Part shown: positions 55,987-63,838 of the stretch, one piece after another
Layout: each line of letters opens with the position of its first letter
Numbering within the stretch: the first letter of the stretch is position 1
Assembly: GCF_900105785.1 (NCBI RefSeq)
Contig: NZ_LT629799.1
Span: 1,364,001 to 1,428,000, forward strand
From: Microlunatus sagamiharensis
GTDB lineage: Bacteria; Actinomycetota; Actinomycetes; Propionibacteriales; Propionibacteriaceae
Direction: 5' to 3'
DNA: 64,000 nt
The notes under the pieces: generated by a model
Told to the model about the DNA's origin: nothing
Databases searched by the model: none
The model's input: the letters and a program-made list of their open reading frames with translations, nothing else
Program-made: the position numbers and the translations under genes

Positions 55987-56010
55987 GGCCGCTCCGGGTC
56001 GCTCGCCGGA

Positions 56011-56535
56011 TCAGACCATGTAGGTCGAGTTGATGATCGCGCCCTTGTTGGCGAAGTAGATGAGCGCGTCCTGCACGTCGAGCGGGTGGCAGGGGATCGT
56101 GCCCGGCATCAGGTCCTCCTCGCGCAGGCCGTGCAGCGAGAGCCCGAAGCGGCAGACGAAGACGGTGCCGCCCTCGTCCATGAAGGTCTGCAGCGTGTTG
56201 TTGATGTTCTGCTCGCCCGGGAAGGCCGAGTCCCCGGTCGTCGGGAAGCCGCGGGTGGCGATCGCGTTCATCGAGCCCGGGCCGTAGAGGTAGACGACCG
56301 AGTCGAAGCCCTTGCGCAGCGCGCGCAGCGCCTGCAGGCAGGCCACGAAGCTCACGCTCGACTCGTGGGCGATGCCGTGGATCAGCGTGAGGTACGACTG
56401 GCCGGGCTCGGCCTGGATGTCGGGGAAGATCTTGGTCGACCCGTAGATCGAGGTCCCCTTCTCCGTCGAGGGGTGCGGGATCTCGTTCCGCGAGGTCTCG
56501 ATCTTGGCGAGGATCTCGTCGTCGAACAGCGGCAC
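56011..56535 (-). CDS. MSMEG_0572/Sll0783-type nitrogen starvation response protein
   Basis: 174 aa. LFDDEILAKIETSRNEIPHP and STEKGTSIYGSTKIFPDIQ at the N terminus, then SYLTLIHGIAHESSVSFVA and GEQNINNTLQTFMDEGG. The fold looks DsrE-like. Sll0783 is strongly induced by nitrogen starvation in Synechocystis. This gene heads the leftward cluster and thus should follow the promoter in 56536-56700. Codon use is typical of the genome. Confidence 0.9.
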   Translation of the reverse strand: MPLFDDEILAKIETSRNEIPHPSTEKGTSIYGSTKIFPDIQAEPGQSYLTLIHGIAHESSVSFVACLQALRALRKGFDSVVYLYGPGSMNAIATRGFPTTGDSAFPGEQNINNTLQTFMDEGGTVFVCRFGLSLHGLREEDLMPGTIPCHPLDVQDALIYFANKGAIINSTYMV

Positions 56536-56734
56536 AGGGTGCTCCTGGTGGTCGAGGTGTCCGCGGGCGCCCCATGCGTCGCGGCCTGCATCGATCCTCG
56601 GCCGGGAGCGGTTCCAGACGGGTTACGCACGGAACAAGCCGCGGTGACACCGGTAACGGTCGTGTCGCGCGCGACTCACCTCGCCGATCGGATTGGTGCG
56701 AGGTGGACGTGGGACCCATGCCCTAGGAACGCTC

Positions 56735-56772
56735 CCTGAGCCTGTCGAAGCGTTGTCCTGAGCCTGTCGAAG
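56735..56772. repeat. Two copies of a CCTGAGCCTGTCGAAG intergenic element
   Basis: The 16-mer CCTGAGCCTGTCGAAG occurs at 56735-56750 and 56757-56772. The sequence (reverse CTTCGACAGGCTCAGG) is a common dispersed intergenic repeat in high-G+C bacteria. Lies between the Nit1C operon and the pterin dehydratase. Confidence 0.7.
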
Positions 56773-56814
56773 GAGGCCTCGAAGAGGTCGGCGTCCCCTT
56801 GTGCAGGACCCGCC

Positions 56815-57099
56815 CTACGGCAGGAGCGCGCTGATCCGGTGCGCCAGCTCGACGTCGTACTGCGTCACGCCCCCGGCGACGTGGGTCCACAGCGCGAACC
56901 GGACGCGGTCGTAGCGAAGGTCGACGTCGGGGTGGTGGTTCATCTCCTCGGCCTCGCCACCGACGGCGACGACCAGGTCGAGCGCGGCGGCGAAGGTCGC
57001 GAGCTGCACCTCACGGACGAGCCGGTCGTCCGCGTACGCCCACCCGGGCAGGTCGCGCAGCTGGACGGCGACGTCCTCGGACGTCAGCAGCCTGGGCAC
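56815..57099 (-). CDS. Pterin-4a-carbinolamine dehydratase
   Basis: 94 aa, the usual length. EEMNHHPDVDLRYDRVRF carries the active-site His-His-Pro motif; LPGWAYADDRLVREVQL precedes it. It dehydrates 4a-hydroxy-tetrahydropterin to recycle the cofactor of aromatic hydroxylases. The GTG start at 57099 is 36 bp from the ATG of the divergent permease, so the two share one short promoter region. No phenylalanine hydroxylase is in the window. Confidence 0.93.
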   Translation of the reverse strand: MPRLLTSEDVAVQLRDLPGWAYADDRLVREVQLATFAAALDLVVAVGGEAEEMNHHPDVDLRYDRVRFALWTHVAGGVTQYDVELAHRISALLP

Positions 57100-57135
57100 G
57101 CGGGCAACGCTAGCGTTCTGCGACGTGGTGCACCC

Positions 57136-58215
57136 ATGGACCTGACCGAGCTCGCGGCCCGGGTGCTGCCCATCCTCGGCTTCGTCGTCTGCATCACCGT
57201 CGTCGCCGAGCTCGCCGACGGCCTGGGTGTCTTCTCGCTCCTGGCCCGCGGCACGGCGCGGCTCGCCCGCGGATCGGTGCTCGGGCTGTGGCTGCTGGTG
57301 GTGCTCGTCGCGGTGCTCGCGACGGCCGTCCTCTCCCTCGACACCACCGCGGTGCTGCTCACCCCGGTTGTGCTCGCGCTCGCCGCGCAGCTCGGGCTGG
57401 ACCGGATGCTCTTCGCGTTCACGGCCGTCTGGCTCGCGAACACCGCGTCGCTGTTCCTGCCGGTCTCCAACCTGACGAACCTGCTCGCCCTCACCCGGCT
57501 GCCCGACGCCGGCGTCCCCGCGTTCCTCGGGCTCACCTGGCCGGCGGCGGTGACCTGCACCGTCGTCACGGTCGTGGCGCTCGCGCTGTTCTTCCTGCGC
57601 TCGCTGCGCGGGCGGTTCGTGCTGGGCGAGGCGCCGACGTTCGCCCACCCGCGGCTGCTGTGGCTCGGCGTGGTCGTCTGCGCGCTGCTCGGGCCCGCCT
57701 TCGTCCTCGTCGGGAACGTCCTCGTCGTCTCGGCCGTGGGCGCCGCGGTCCTCGTCGTGGCCTGCGCCCTCGGGGCGCGCCACCTGCTGAGCTGGCGGAT
57801 GCTGCCCTGGCAGCTGGTGCTCGGCGTCTCGGTGCTCTTCGTGCTCGTCCAGCTGGCGCACGACCACGGGCTGTCCGACGTCCTGGGCCGGCTGACCGGG
57901 TCGGGCTCGGCGTGGGTGGACCTGCTGCGCGTCGCCGGGATCGGTGCGCTCGGTGCGAACCTGCTCGACAACCTGCCGGCCTACCTCGCGCTCGAGCCGG
58001 CCGTGCTCGACCACCCCGTACGCCTCGTGGCCCTGCTCGTCGGGGTCAACGCCGGACCGTTGATCACCCCGTGGGCGAGCCTGGCCACCCTGCTCTGGGC
58101 GGCGCGCTGCCGCGCGGCGGGCGTGTCGGTCTCCTGGGGCGGCTTCGCCCTGCGGGGCCTGGTGCTGGTCCCCGTGCTGATGGTGACCGCGACCCTGTCG
58201 CTGGCCTTCCTCTGA
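57136..58215 (+). CDS. SLC13/ArsB/NhaD-type permease
   Basis: 359 aa with about ten membrane helices. SLDTTAVLLTPVVLALA near residue 70 and LANTASLFLPVSNLTNLLAL near residue 105 form the first re-entrant half, and GANLLDNLPAYLAL with LLVGVNAGPLITPWASLATLLW near residue 275-310 the second. These inverted repeats mark the ion transporter superfamily with arsenite exporters (ArsB) and Na+/H+ antiporters (NhaD). No arsenic regulator or reductase is nearby, so the substrate is undecided. Confidence 0.88.
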   Translation: MDLTELAARVLPILGFVVCITVVAELADGLGVFSLLARGTARLARGSVLGLWLLVVLVAVLATAVLSLDTTAVLLTPVVLALAAQLGLDRMLFAFTAVWLANTASLFLPVSNLTNLLALTRLPDAGVPAFLGLTWPAAVTCTVVTVVALALFFLRSLRGRFVLGEAPTFAHPRLLWLGVVVCALLGPAFVLVGNVLVVSAVGAAVLVVACALGARHLLSWRMLPWQLVLGVSVLFVLVQLAHDHGLSDVLGRLTGSGSAWVDLLRVAGIGALGANLLDNLPAYLALEPAVLDHPVRLVALLVGVNAGPLITPWASLATLLWAARCRAAGVSVSWGGFALRGLVLVPVLMVTATLSLAFL

Positions 58216-58224
58216 CGGGTGCCG

Positions 58225-58806
58225 CTAGCGGTTGGCCTCCGCCTCGGGGCGGCCGTGGTGCTCGCGCCACTCGCGCGCGAGGACGGCGAAGTCGATCTCG
58301 GTGCTCCACCCGCCCTTGAACCACTCGTTCTCGACGAGGACGGCCTCCTGCCGCATCCCGAGGTGGCACAGCACCGCGCCCGAGGCCGGGTTGCGCGCGT
58401 CGATGCGGGCCACGACGCGGTGCAGGTCGAGGCGGGTGAAGGCGGCGTCGACGACCGCCCGCGCGGCCTCGGTCGCGTACCCGCGGCCGGCGTACGCGGG
58501 GTTGACCACGTAGCCGACCTCTCCGGTCCGCTGCTCCTCGTCGTGCCACATGAGGATCACGTCGCCGACCAGCTCGCCGGTCTCGCGAAGGGTGATGGCC
58601 AGCGAGGCCCCGCCCGTGAGGGCCGTCGACGTCCGGCGGGGGAGCCAGGCGACGACGTCCTCGCGGGTGCGCGGCGTCCAGGGGATGTAGCGGCAGACGT
58701 CCTCGCGAGAGGCGTACGCGTGGATCGCGTCGACGTCGGCCACCGGGTCGATCGGGCGCAGGAGCAGCCGCTCCGTCCGCAGCGGGTGCGGCAGCTCCTG
58801 CGTCAC
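58225..58806 (-). CDS. GNAT family N-acetyltransferase (RimJ/RimL-like)
   Basis: 193 aa from GTG 58806. LRTERLLLRPIDPVADVDAI at the N terminus, EVGYVVNPAYAGRGYATEAA with the acetyl-CoA loop near residue 95, and HRVVARIDARNPASGAV near residue 128 are typical of the ribosomal-protein Ser/Ala acetyltransferase group. The target could be a protein N terminus or a small amine. It ends close to the convergent permease. No clear ribosome site precedes the start; translation may depend on the PFK gene 14 bp upstream. Confidence 0.88.
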   Translation of the reverse strand: MTQELPHPLRTERLLLRPIDPVADVDAIHAYASREDVCRYIPWTPRTREDVVAWLPRRTSTALTGGASLAITLRETGELVGDVILMWHDEEQRTGEVGYVVNPAYAGRGYATEAARAVVDAAFTRLDLHRVVARIDARNPASGAVLCHLGMRQEAVLVENEWFKGGWSTEIDFAVLAREWREHHGRPEAEANR

Positions 58807-58820
58807 GGAGGAGGTCGGGC

Positions 58821-60041
58821 TCAGTGCTCGGCCGCGGCCTTGGCCGGCGGCTGGCCGATGCCCTCGAGCAGCTCGCCGTACCAGCCGGTGGTGATGTCGA
58901 AGGGCTTGCCGCCCTTGATCCGGGAGAACTCGATCGCCCGGAGCTCGTCGCCGCGCTCCTCGTCGTGGCCGATGACGCCCGACTCGCCGCGCAGCGCGCA
59001 GTCGACGGCGAGGTCGGTCATGGAGCGGATGAGGGCCAGGTCGGCGTCGTTCGCCGCGGCGGAGCGGGAGAAGTAGCCCGACTTCTGCACGAGCACCTTC
59101 TCGGCGCCCAGGCGCTCGGCGAACTGGCTCGCGAACCACTGGCCGGGGTTGACCTTGTCGATCTTGACGTGGCCGAAGGGGTCGCGGGCGACCTCCTGGC
59201 CGGAGCTCTCGAGGTCGGCGACGATCGTGCTGAGGCCGGCGCCCTCGGAGAGGAAGAGGTTGACCGAGCCGACGCGGTCCATGACCTCGCGCAGCCGCCT
59301 CCCCTCGGTCTCGAGGTCGAACTCGGCCTCGGGCACGTAGACGCCGTGGACGTCCCAGGCCTCGCGGGTGAGCCCGATCTCCGGGAGCCACTCACGGGTG
59401 TCGAGCCAGTCGCGGTACGCCTTGGCGGTCGCGGCCGTCAGCCAGCCGCAGTGGCGGCCCATGACCTCGTGGACGATGAGGTTGCGGGCGCCGGAGTTGT
59501 GCTCGGCGATGATGTTCTCGGCGAAGCGCGCGCCCTGCTCGGCGGCGGTCCAGGCGCCCAGCGACTGCCGGATCGGGACCACGTCGTTGTCGATCGTCTT
59601 GGGCAGGCCGACGACGGTCAGGCCGTAGTCGTTGTCGGCGAGGAAGGCGGCCAGGTCGGCCGCCGTGGTGTTGGTGTCGTCGCCGCCGATCGTGTGGAGG
59701 ACGTCGATGCCGTCCTCGGTGAGGCGGTCGGCCGCCGCCTTGACCGGGTCGGTGCCCTCGCTTACCAGGCCGCGCTTGACGCAGTCGGCGGCGTTCGTCA
59801 GCTTGACCCGCGAGTTGCCGATCGGGGAGCCGCCGAAGGCGTGCAGCCGCGAGGCGTTCTTGCGCACCACGTCCGTCACGGGGATCGAGTCGCCGGTCAG
59901 CAGGCCCTGGTAGCCGTACCGGTAGGCGACGATCTCGATGTCGGGAGCGACCTCGGAGTAGCGCTCGACCAGCCCGCCGATCGCGGAGGACAGGCAGGGC
60001 GCGAAGCCGCCGGCGGTCAGGAGGGCAACCTTCTTCACCAT
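58821..60041 (-). CDS. Pyrophosphate-type 6-phosphofructokinase
   Basis: 406 aa. The N terminus VALLTAGGFAPCLSSAIGG binds phosphate. GGDDTN near residue 120 has Asp where ATP-dependent enzymes have Gly, and GLPKTIDNDV supplies the Lys associated with pyrophosphate use. VMGRHCGWLTA binds fructose 6-phosphate. Thus PPi is the likely phosphoryl donor, making the step reversible between glycolysis and gluconeogenesis. In family terms it is close to the long PFP-like group of actinobacteria. It stands next to a small Tudor-like gene on the same strand. Confidence 0.9.
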   Translation of the reverse strand: MVKKVALLTAGGFAPCLSSAIGGLVERYSEVAPDIEIVAYRYGYQGLLTGDSIPVTDVVRKNASRLHAFGGSPIGNSRVKLTNAADCVKRGLVSEGTDPVKAAADRLTEDGIDVLHTIGGDDTNTTAADLAAFLADNDYGLTVVGLPKTIDNDVVPIRQSLGAWTAAEQGARFAENIIAEHNSGARNLIVHEVMGRHCGWLTAATAKAYRDWLDTREWLPEIGLTREAWDVHGVYVPEAEFDLETEGRRLREVMDRVGSVNLFLSEGAGLSTIVADLESSGQEVARDPFGHVKIDKVNPGQWFASQFAERLGAEKVLVQKSGYFSRSAAANDADLALIRSMTDLAVDCALRGESGVIGHDEERGDELRAIEFSRIKGGKPFDITTGWYGELLEGIGQPPAKAAAEH

Positions 60042-60070
60042 GCTCCGAACCTACCGAACGCGGGCGGGGG

Positions 60071-60268
60071 TCAGGACAGCGACGACTCCTTGTGAGCAGC
60101 CTTGCTGCCGCTCTTGCTCGACTCGACGACCCAGTACGGATCGTCCTCGGAGGCGTTGAACTTCTGCCCGTCGAGGTGGAACTCCTTGGTCTTCTTCTCC
60201 ACCGCCTTGCCCTCGGTCTTGCCCTGCGGGGTGTTCCAGTGGACGGTGTCGCCCTTGCTGATCGCCAT
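60071..60268 (-). CDS. DUF2945 (hypervirulence-associated Tudor-like) small protein
   Basis: 65 aa. KGDTVHWNTPQGKTEGKAVE begins the protein and ends in a Tudor-like barrel, with ASEDDPYWVVESSKSGSKAAHK at the C terminus. DUF2945/HVA1 proteins are small, basic and of unknown role. ATG at 60268. Its stop is 29 bp before the PFK start on the same strand. Confidence 0.88.
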   Translation of the reverse strand: MAISKGDTVHWNTPQGKTEGKAVEKKTKEFHLDGQKFNASEDDPYWVVESSKSGSKAAHKESSLS

Positions 60269-60330
60269 GGTCGAGAAACTAGCGGGAGGGTCAGACGAAC
60301 CGACGACGCGGGTCGTCGTGAGCGCGAGAA

Positions 60331-60342
60331 GAACAGGTGTTC
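60331..60342. promoter_or_regulatory. Probable LexA SOS box
   Basis: GAACAGGTGTTC is a perfect GAAC-N4-GTTC palindrome, followed by GA to match the right half of the actinobacterial LexA consensus TCGAAC-N4-GTTCGA. It lies about 35 bp ahead of the DUF222-HNH start. LexA boxes occur upstream of several 13E12-family genes in M. tuberculosis. Confidence 0.65.
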
Positions 60343-60376
60343 GATTCTGTCGGTGGGCTTCCGTACTGTCTTCAGC

Positions 60377-61726
60377 ATGGACGGGGAGCTGGTGGAGGCG
60401 ACGCCGGTCGAGCTCGCCCTGGCTGCGCACGAGGCGTCGTTCGACCATCTGCTGAAGCTGGTCGGTGACGGCGGCCTGGGCGATCACGACGACCTGGGCC
60501 TGGTCGCGGTGCTGCAGCGGGTCGAGCGGCTGCGCAACCGGCACGCCCTGCTCGACCACGCGCTGGTCGCCGAGGGCGAGGCCCGCCGGCTGCCCGAGAC
60601 GTTGACCCAGCGGAGCATGGCCGGGGTCCTGACCTGGGCGCTGCGGGTGTCGCGGGGCGAGGCGGCCCGGCGGGTGCGGGCTGCCGAGCAGCTCGGGTCA
60701 CGGCGCTCGGTGACCGGGGAGCCCCTGGCGCCGCTGCGGCCCGCGCTGGCCGCGGCACAGGAGGCCGGGGACGCGAGCCCGGAGCAGGTCGACGTGTGCC
60801 TGCGCGCCCTCGCGACCGTCGATCATCGTGGCTTCGACCCGGTCGAGGTCAGCGCGGCGGAGGAGCTGATGGCCGGGTTCGTGGTCGCGTTCGCCCCGAA
60901 GCCGCTCGCCGACCTGACCCGGCAGGTGGTCGAGCGGGTCGACCCGGACGGGACCCTGCCGGCCGACGAGGTCGACGCCGAACGACGCCACCTCACCCTG
61001 CGGACCGCACGGGACGGGATGTGCGTGGGCGAGTTCCGGCTGACCCCGACCCTCGGGGCGAAGCTGAAGGCGGTCCTCTCACCCTTGGCGGCACCGAGGA
61101 ACAGCGTGGTGGGTGAGGTCGAGGGCCGGTCGGTGACCGAGGTCGACCCGCGTCACCACGGTCAGCGGATACACGACGCGTTGGAGGAGGTCTGCGACCG
61201 GCTGCTGCGCTCCGGGACGCTGCCCGACTCCGGCGGCACCCCGGCCACGGTGATCGTGACGATCAGCGCCGACGACCTCCAGCGCCGCGCCGGGGCGGGC
61301 ACGACGAGCGACGGCACACGCCTCGGGGCTGCGGCGGTGGCCGAGCTGGTGGACTCCGCGGTCTGCTTCCCGACGGTGGTGGACGCGCGGGGTGTGGTGC
61401 TGTCGATGGGCCGTTCGAGCCGCCTGGCGACACCGGGCCAGACGATGGCGCTCGTCGCGCGAGACGGCGGGTGCAGCTTCCCAGGGTGTGAGCACCCGCC
61501 CGAGTGGTGCGAACGCCACCACGTCGTCGCCTGGGTCGACAAGGGCCGTACCGATCTGGACAACCTGACCCTGCTGTGCCGCTACCACCACCGCCAGTTC
61601 CTGGCCCGGGGCTGGACGTGCCGGATGGTCGAGCGGCTCCCGACCTGGACCCCACCCGCCTGGGTCGATCCGCGGCAGAGACCGTTGCGCAACACCCGCA
61701 TCACCACCCGCCACCTCGTCTGCTGA
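60377..61726 (+). CDS. DUF222 and HNH endonuclease domain protein (13E12 repeat family)
   Basis: 449 aa with ATG at 60377. The first 300 residues are DUF222, helical and Arg/Glu-rich. The C terminus has an HNH nuclease with two zinc Cys: CSFPGCEHPPEWCERHHVV, then DNLTLLCRYHHRQF. The DUF222-HNH family is multi-copy in many actinobacteria and part of it derives from REP13E12 elements; the function is not settled, perhaps in DNA repair or mobile DNA. A LexA-type box precedes it. Confidence 0.92.
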   Translation: MDGELVEATPVELALAAHEASFDHLLKLVGDGGLGDHDDLGLVAVLQRVERLRNRHALLDHALVAEGEARRLPETLTQRSMAGVLTWALRVSRGEAARRVRAAEQLGSRRSVTGEPLAPLRPALAAAQEAGDASPEQVDVCLRALATVDHRGFDPVEVSAAEELMAGFVVAFAPKPLADLTRQVVERVDPDGTLPADEVDAERRHLTLRTARDGMCVGEFRLTPTLGAKLKAVLSPLAAPRNSVVGEVEGRSVTEVDPRHHGQRIHDALEEVCDRLLRSGTLPDSGGTPATVIVTISADDLQRRAGAGTTSDGTRLGAAAVAELVDSAVCFPTVVDARGVVLSMGRSSRLATPGQTMALVARDGGCSFPGCEHPPEWCERHHVVAWVDKGRTDLDNLTLLCRYHHRQFLARGWTCRMVERLPTWTPPAWVDPRQRPLRNTRITTRHLVC

Positions 61727-61807
61727 GGCAGGATCGGCGCGCGCCCGACCGACAGCCGCACGCCGCCAGCAGCCGATGTGCCCACCACCGATCCGAGGAG
61801 CCGTCCC

Positions 61808-62842
61808 GTGGCCCTGTTCCGCCGTTCCGCGTCCAAGGAGGTGCCTGTCGTCCGCACGCCGACCGCCGACTTCTGGGCGTGGTGGGTCTCCACGGGTGCC
61901 GGTCGGGCCGCGTCGGCGATCCGGGACGGTGCGTTCGGCGACCTGCCGGACGAGATGTCGCGCCGGGTGCACGCCATCCATACGGACCTGCAGTGGGAGT
62001 TCTCCGCAGGTTCACGGTCGCAGCACACGCTGTGCGTCACCAGCGGTGGCGTTCCCGAGCTGCGCCCGCTCGCGCAGCGGTGGCGTCGCGCCGCGCCCGC
62101 CGAGGATGCCGTGTGGCAGTACGAACCGGCGAGGTCGCGCTCGGCGGACGTGGCCTCGGACCGGCTCGAGCTGGGCGGGCACACCGTCGAGCTCGGTCTG
62201 ACCACGGTGACGGCCTCGTTCAACGAGGACCGGCTGCTGTTCGACGTCGTGGTGCACCACCCCGGGTTCGGCGCGCTGGAGGACCGCGAGCGCGCGCAGG
62301 TCGCCTTCCTGGTCCTCGACTGGGCGCTCGGCGAGGACGACGTCGAGCGCTGGGTCGGCGCCGTCACCACCGCCGTCGACCGCGACCCGGACGCGGTGGA
62401 CGTGGCACGGTTCGTCGCGACCGTCGACGCGAAGGCCGCGCAGCCGCTCGAGGAGACGTGGGTCCTGCTGCAGGGCCGGCGCCCCGACGGCGCTCCCGTC
62501 GTGGCGACGGCCCGCCGCCCGCTCCGGTGGATCGACCACCCGCTGCTCGACCAGCACGACGAGGTGACCCTGGCGTACGAACCCGACCCGAACGGGATGC
62601 CCGCCGGCCCGGCGCTCGAGCGGCTCCGCGCGCAGGAGGAGGCCCTGGTCGCGGCCGCCGGACCGGGCGCGATGCTGCTGGCCCACGAGACCGCCGCGGG
62701 GGAGCGGCGGCTCCACCTCTACAGCGACTCCGAGGACCAGAACGTCACCGAGCAGGTCGGACGGTGGGTGGCCGCCACCGCGGGGGCCTCGTTGCGGGTC
62801 GAGGCCGACCCTGCCTGGCGGGCCGTGCGCCACCTGCGGTGA
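61808..62842 (+). CDS. Uncharacterised protein with DUF695-like C terminus
   Basis: 344 aa from a GTG preceded by GAGGAG. FWAWWVSTGAGRAASAI near residue 20 and VWQYEPARS around 100 are notable aromatic segments. The last 100 residues (LLAHETAAGERRLHLYSDSED, RWVAATAGASLRVEADPAW) resemble DUF695. No catalytic motif or signal peptide is seen. Stands alone between the HNH gene and udgX. Confidence 0.75.
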   Translation: MALFRRSASKEVPVVRTPTADFWAWWVSTGAGRAASAIRDGAFGDLPDEMSRRVHAIHTDLQWEFSAGSRSQHTLCVTSGGVPELRPLAQRWRRAAPAEDAVWQYEPARSRSADVASDRLELGGHTVELGLTTVTASFNEDRLLFDVVVHHPGFGALEDRERAQVAFLVLDWALGEDDVERWVGAVTTAVDRDPDAVDVARFVATVDAKAAQPLEETWVLLQGRRPDGAPVVATARRPLRWIDHPLLDQHDEVTLAYEPDPNGMPAGPALERLRAQEEALVAAAGPGAMLLAHETAAGERRLHLYSDSEDQNVTEQVGRWVAATAGASLRVEADPAWRAVRHLR

Positions 62843-62895
62843 CGGGACCGCCCGACGACCCGGTGCCACCTCGGTCGGCGGGATAAGAAGGGGCC

Positions 62896-63513
62896 ATGAG
62901 CGCGACGGAGTTCGTACCCGAGGGTGGCGGGATCGCCGAGCTGCGAGAGGCGGCGCAGTCCTGCCACGGCTGCGAGCTCTGGGAGCCGGCCACGCAGACG
63001 GTGTTCGGGGCGGGCAGCCCCAAGGCGTCGATGCTGCTGGTCGGCGAGCAGCCGGGCGACGTGGAGGACCAGCGCGGGCTGCCCTTCGTCGGGCCGGCGG
63101 GCAAGGTGCTCCAGAGGGCCCTCGACGAGGCCGGCGCGGACCGTTCGACGCTCTACGTGACCAACGCCGTGAAGCACTTCCGGTTCGAGTGGCGCGGGAA
63201 GCGGCGCATCCACCAGACGCCAGACACGAGCAACGTCACGGCCTGCCGCCCCTGGCTCGAGGCCGAGATCGCCCGCGTCGACCCGCAGCTGGTGGTCGTG
63301 CTGGGCGCCACCGCGGGCAAGTCCCTGCTGGGCAGCGGCTTCCGGGTGACCAAGGAGCGCGGGGTGGTCTTCGAGCGGGACAGCCCGGCCGGGAGGCGGC
63401 GGTTCATCGCCACCATCCACCCCTCGGCCATCCTGCGGATGGACGCGGAGCTCCGCGACCAGGGCTACGCCGACTTCGTCGCGGACCTCAGGACGGCGGT
63501 CGCCGCGCTCTGA
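62896..63513 (+). CDS. udgX: UdgX-type uracil-DNA glycosylase family protein
   Basis: 205 aa. LVGEQPGDVEDQRGLPFVGPAG near residue 50 contains motif A of family 4-like glycosylases, and FIATIHPSAILR the late motif. Cys in CHGCELW with C-terminal partners suggest an iron-sulfur cluster. The insert KRRIH (102-106), with His106, is diagnostic of UdgX, which forms a covalent bond between that His and the abasic site after uracil release in mycobacteria. It acts in DNA damage handling. ATG at 62896. Confidence 0.92.
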   Translation: MSATEFVPEGGGIAELREAAQSCHGCELWEPATQTVFGAGSPKASMLLVGEQPGDVEDQRGLPFVGPAGKVLQRALDEAGADRSTLYVTNAVKHFRFEWRGKRRIHQTPDTSNVTACRPWLEAEIARVDPQLVVVLGATAGKSLLGSGFRVTKERGVVFERDSPAGRRRFIATIHPSAILRMDAELRDQGYADFVADLRTAVAAL

Positions 63514-63532
63514 GGTCCGCGACGAGCGAGTC

Positions 63533-63838
63533 CTAGCTGTTCTCCTCGAGCCGCAGCGCGACGCCCAGGGCGAAGAAGGTCGGCGCCCAGTGGCCCACGA
63601 AGATGCCCCAGCGGTCGGCCTGCGCCTTGGAGTCGCTGGACTTGCTGCGGCTCGCGTAGTGGGCGATCCAGCTGGCGCCGATCGAGGCGAAGCCGGCGGC
63701 GTACGCCCACTCGCTCTTGAAGCCGGCGTTGCTGAGCGCGGCGACGACGCCGCCACCCTTCTTGACGGTGCTCAGCGCGTCGTCGGCAGCGCTCTTGGCG
63801 CTGCCGGTCAGGTCGTCGGCCTTGTCGGACAGGCTCAT
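63533..63838 (-). CDS. Small hypothetical protein with two weak membrane segments
   Basis: 101 aa. The N terminus LSDKADDLTGSAKSAADDAL is amphipathic and charged. Two moderately hydrophobic stretches follow, about residues 45-62 (YAAGFASIGASWIAHYA) and 75-95 (GIFVGHWAPTFFALGVALRL). I do not recognise a family. ATG at 63838 with GGAGGACCACCG upstream. It converges on udgX; the last 160 bp of the window beyond it hold no feature I can support. Confidence 0.75.
   Translation of the reverse strand: MSLSDKADDLTGSAKSAADDALSTVKKGGGVVAALSNAGFKSEWAYAAGFASIGASWIAHYASRSKSSDSKAQADRWGIFVGHWAPTFFALGVALRLEENS

Noticed and set aside
57136-58215. Arsenic resistance locus
   Set aside because: The permease fits ArsB, but no arsR, arsC or arsA is nearby; the broader superfamily call is safer.
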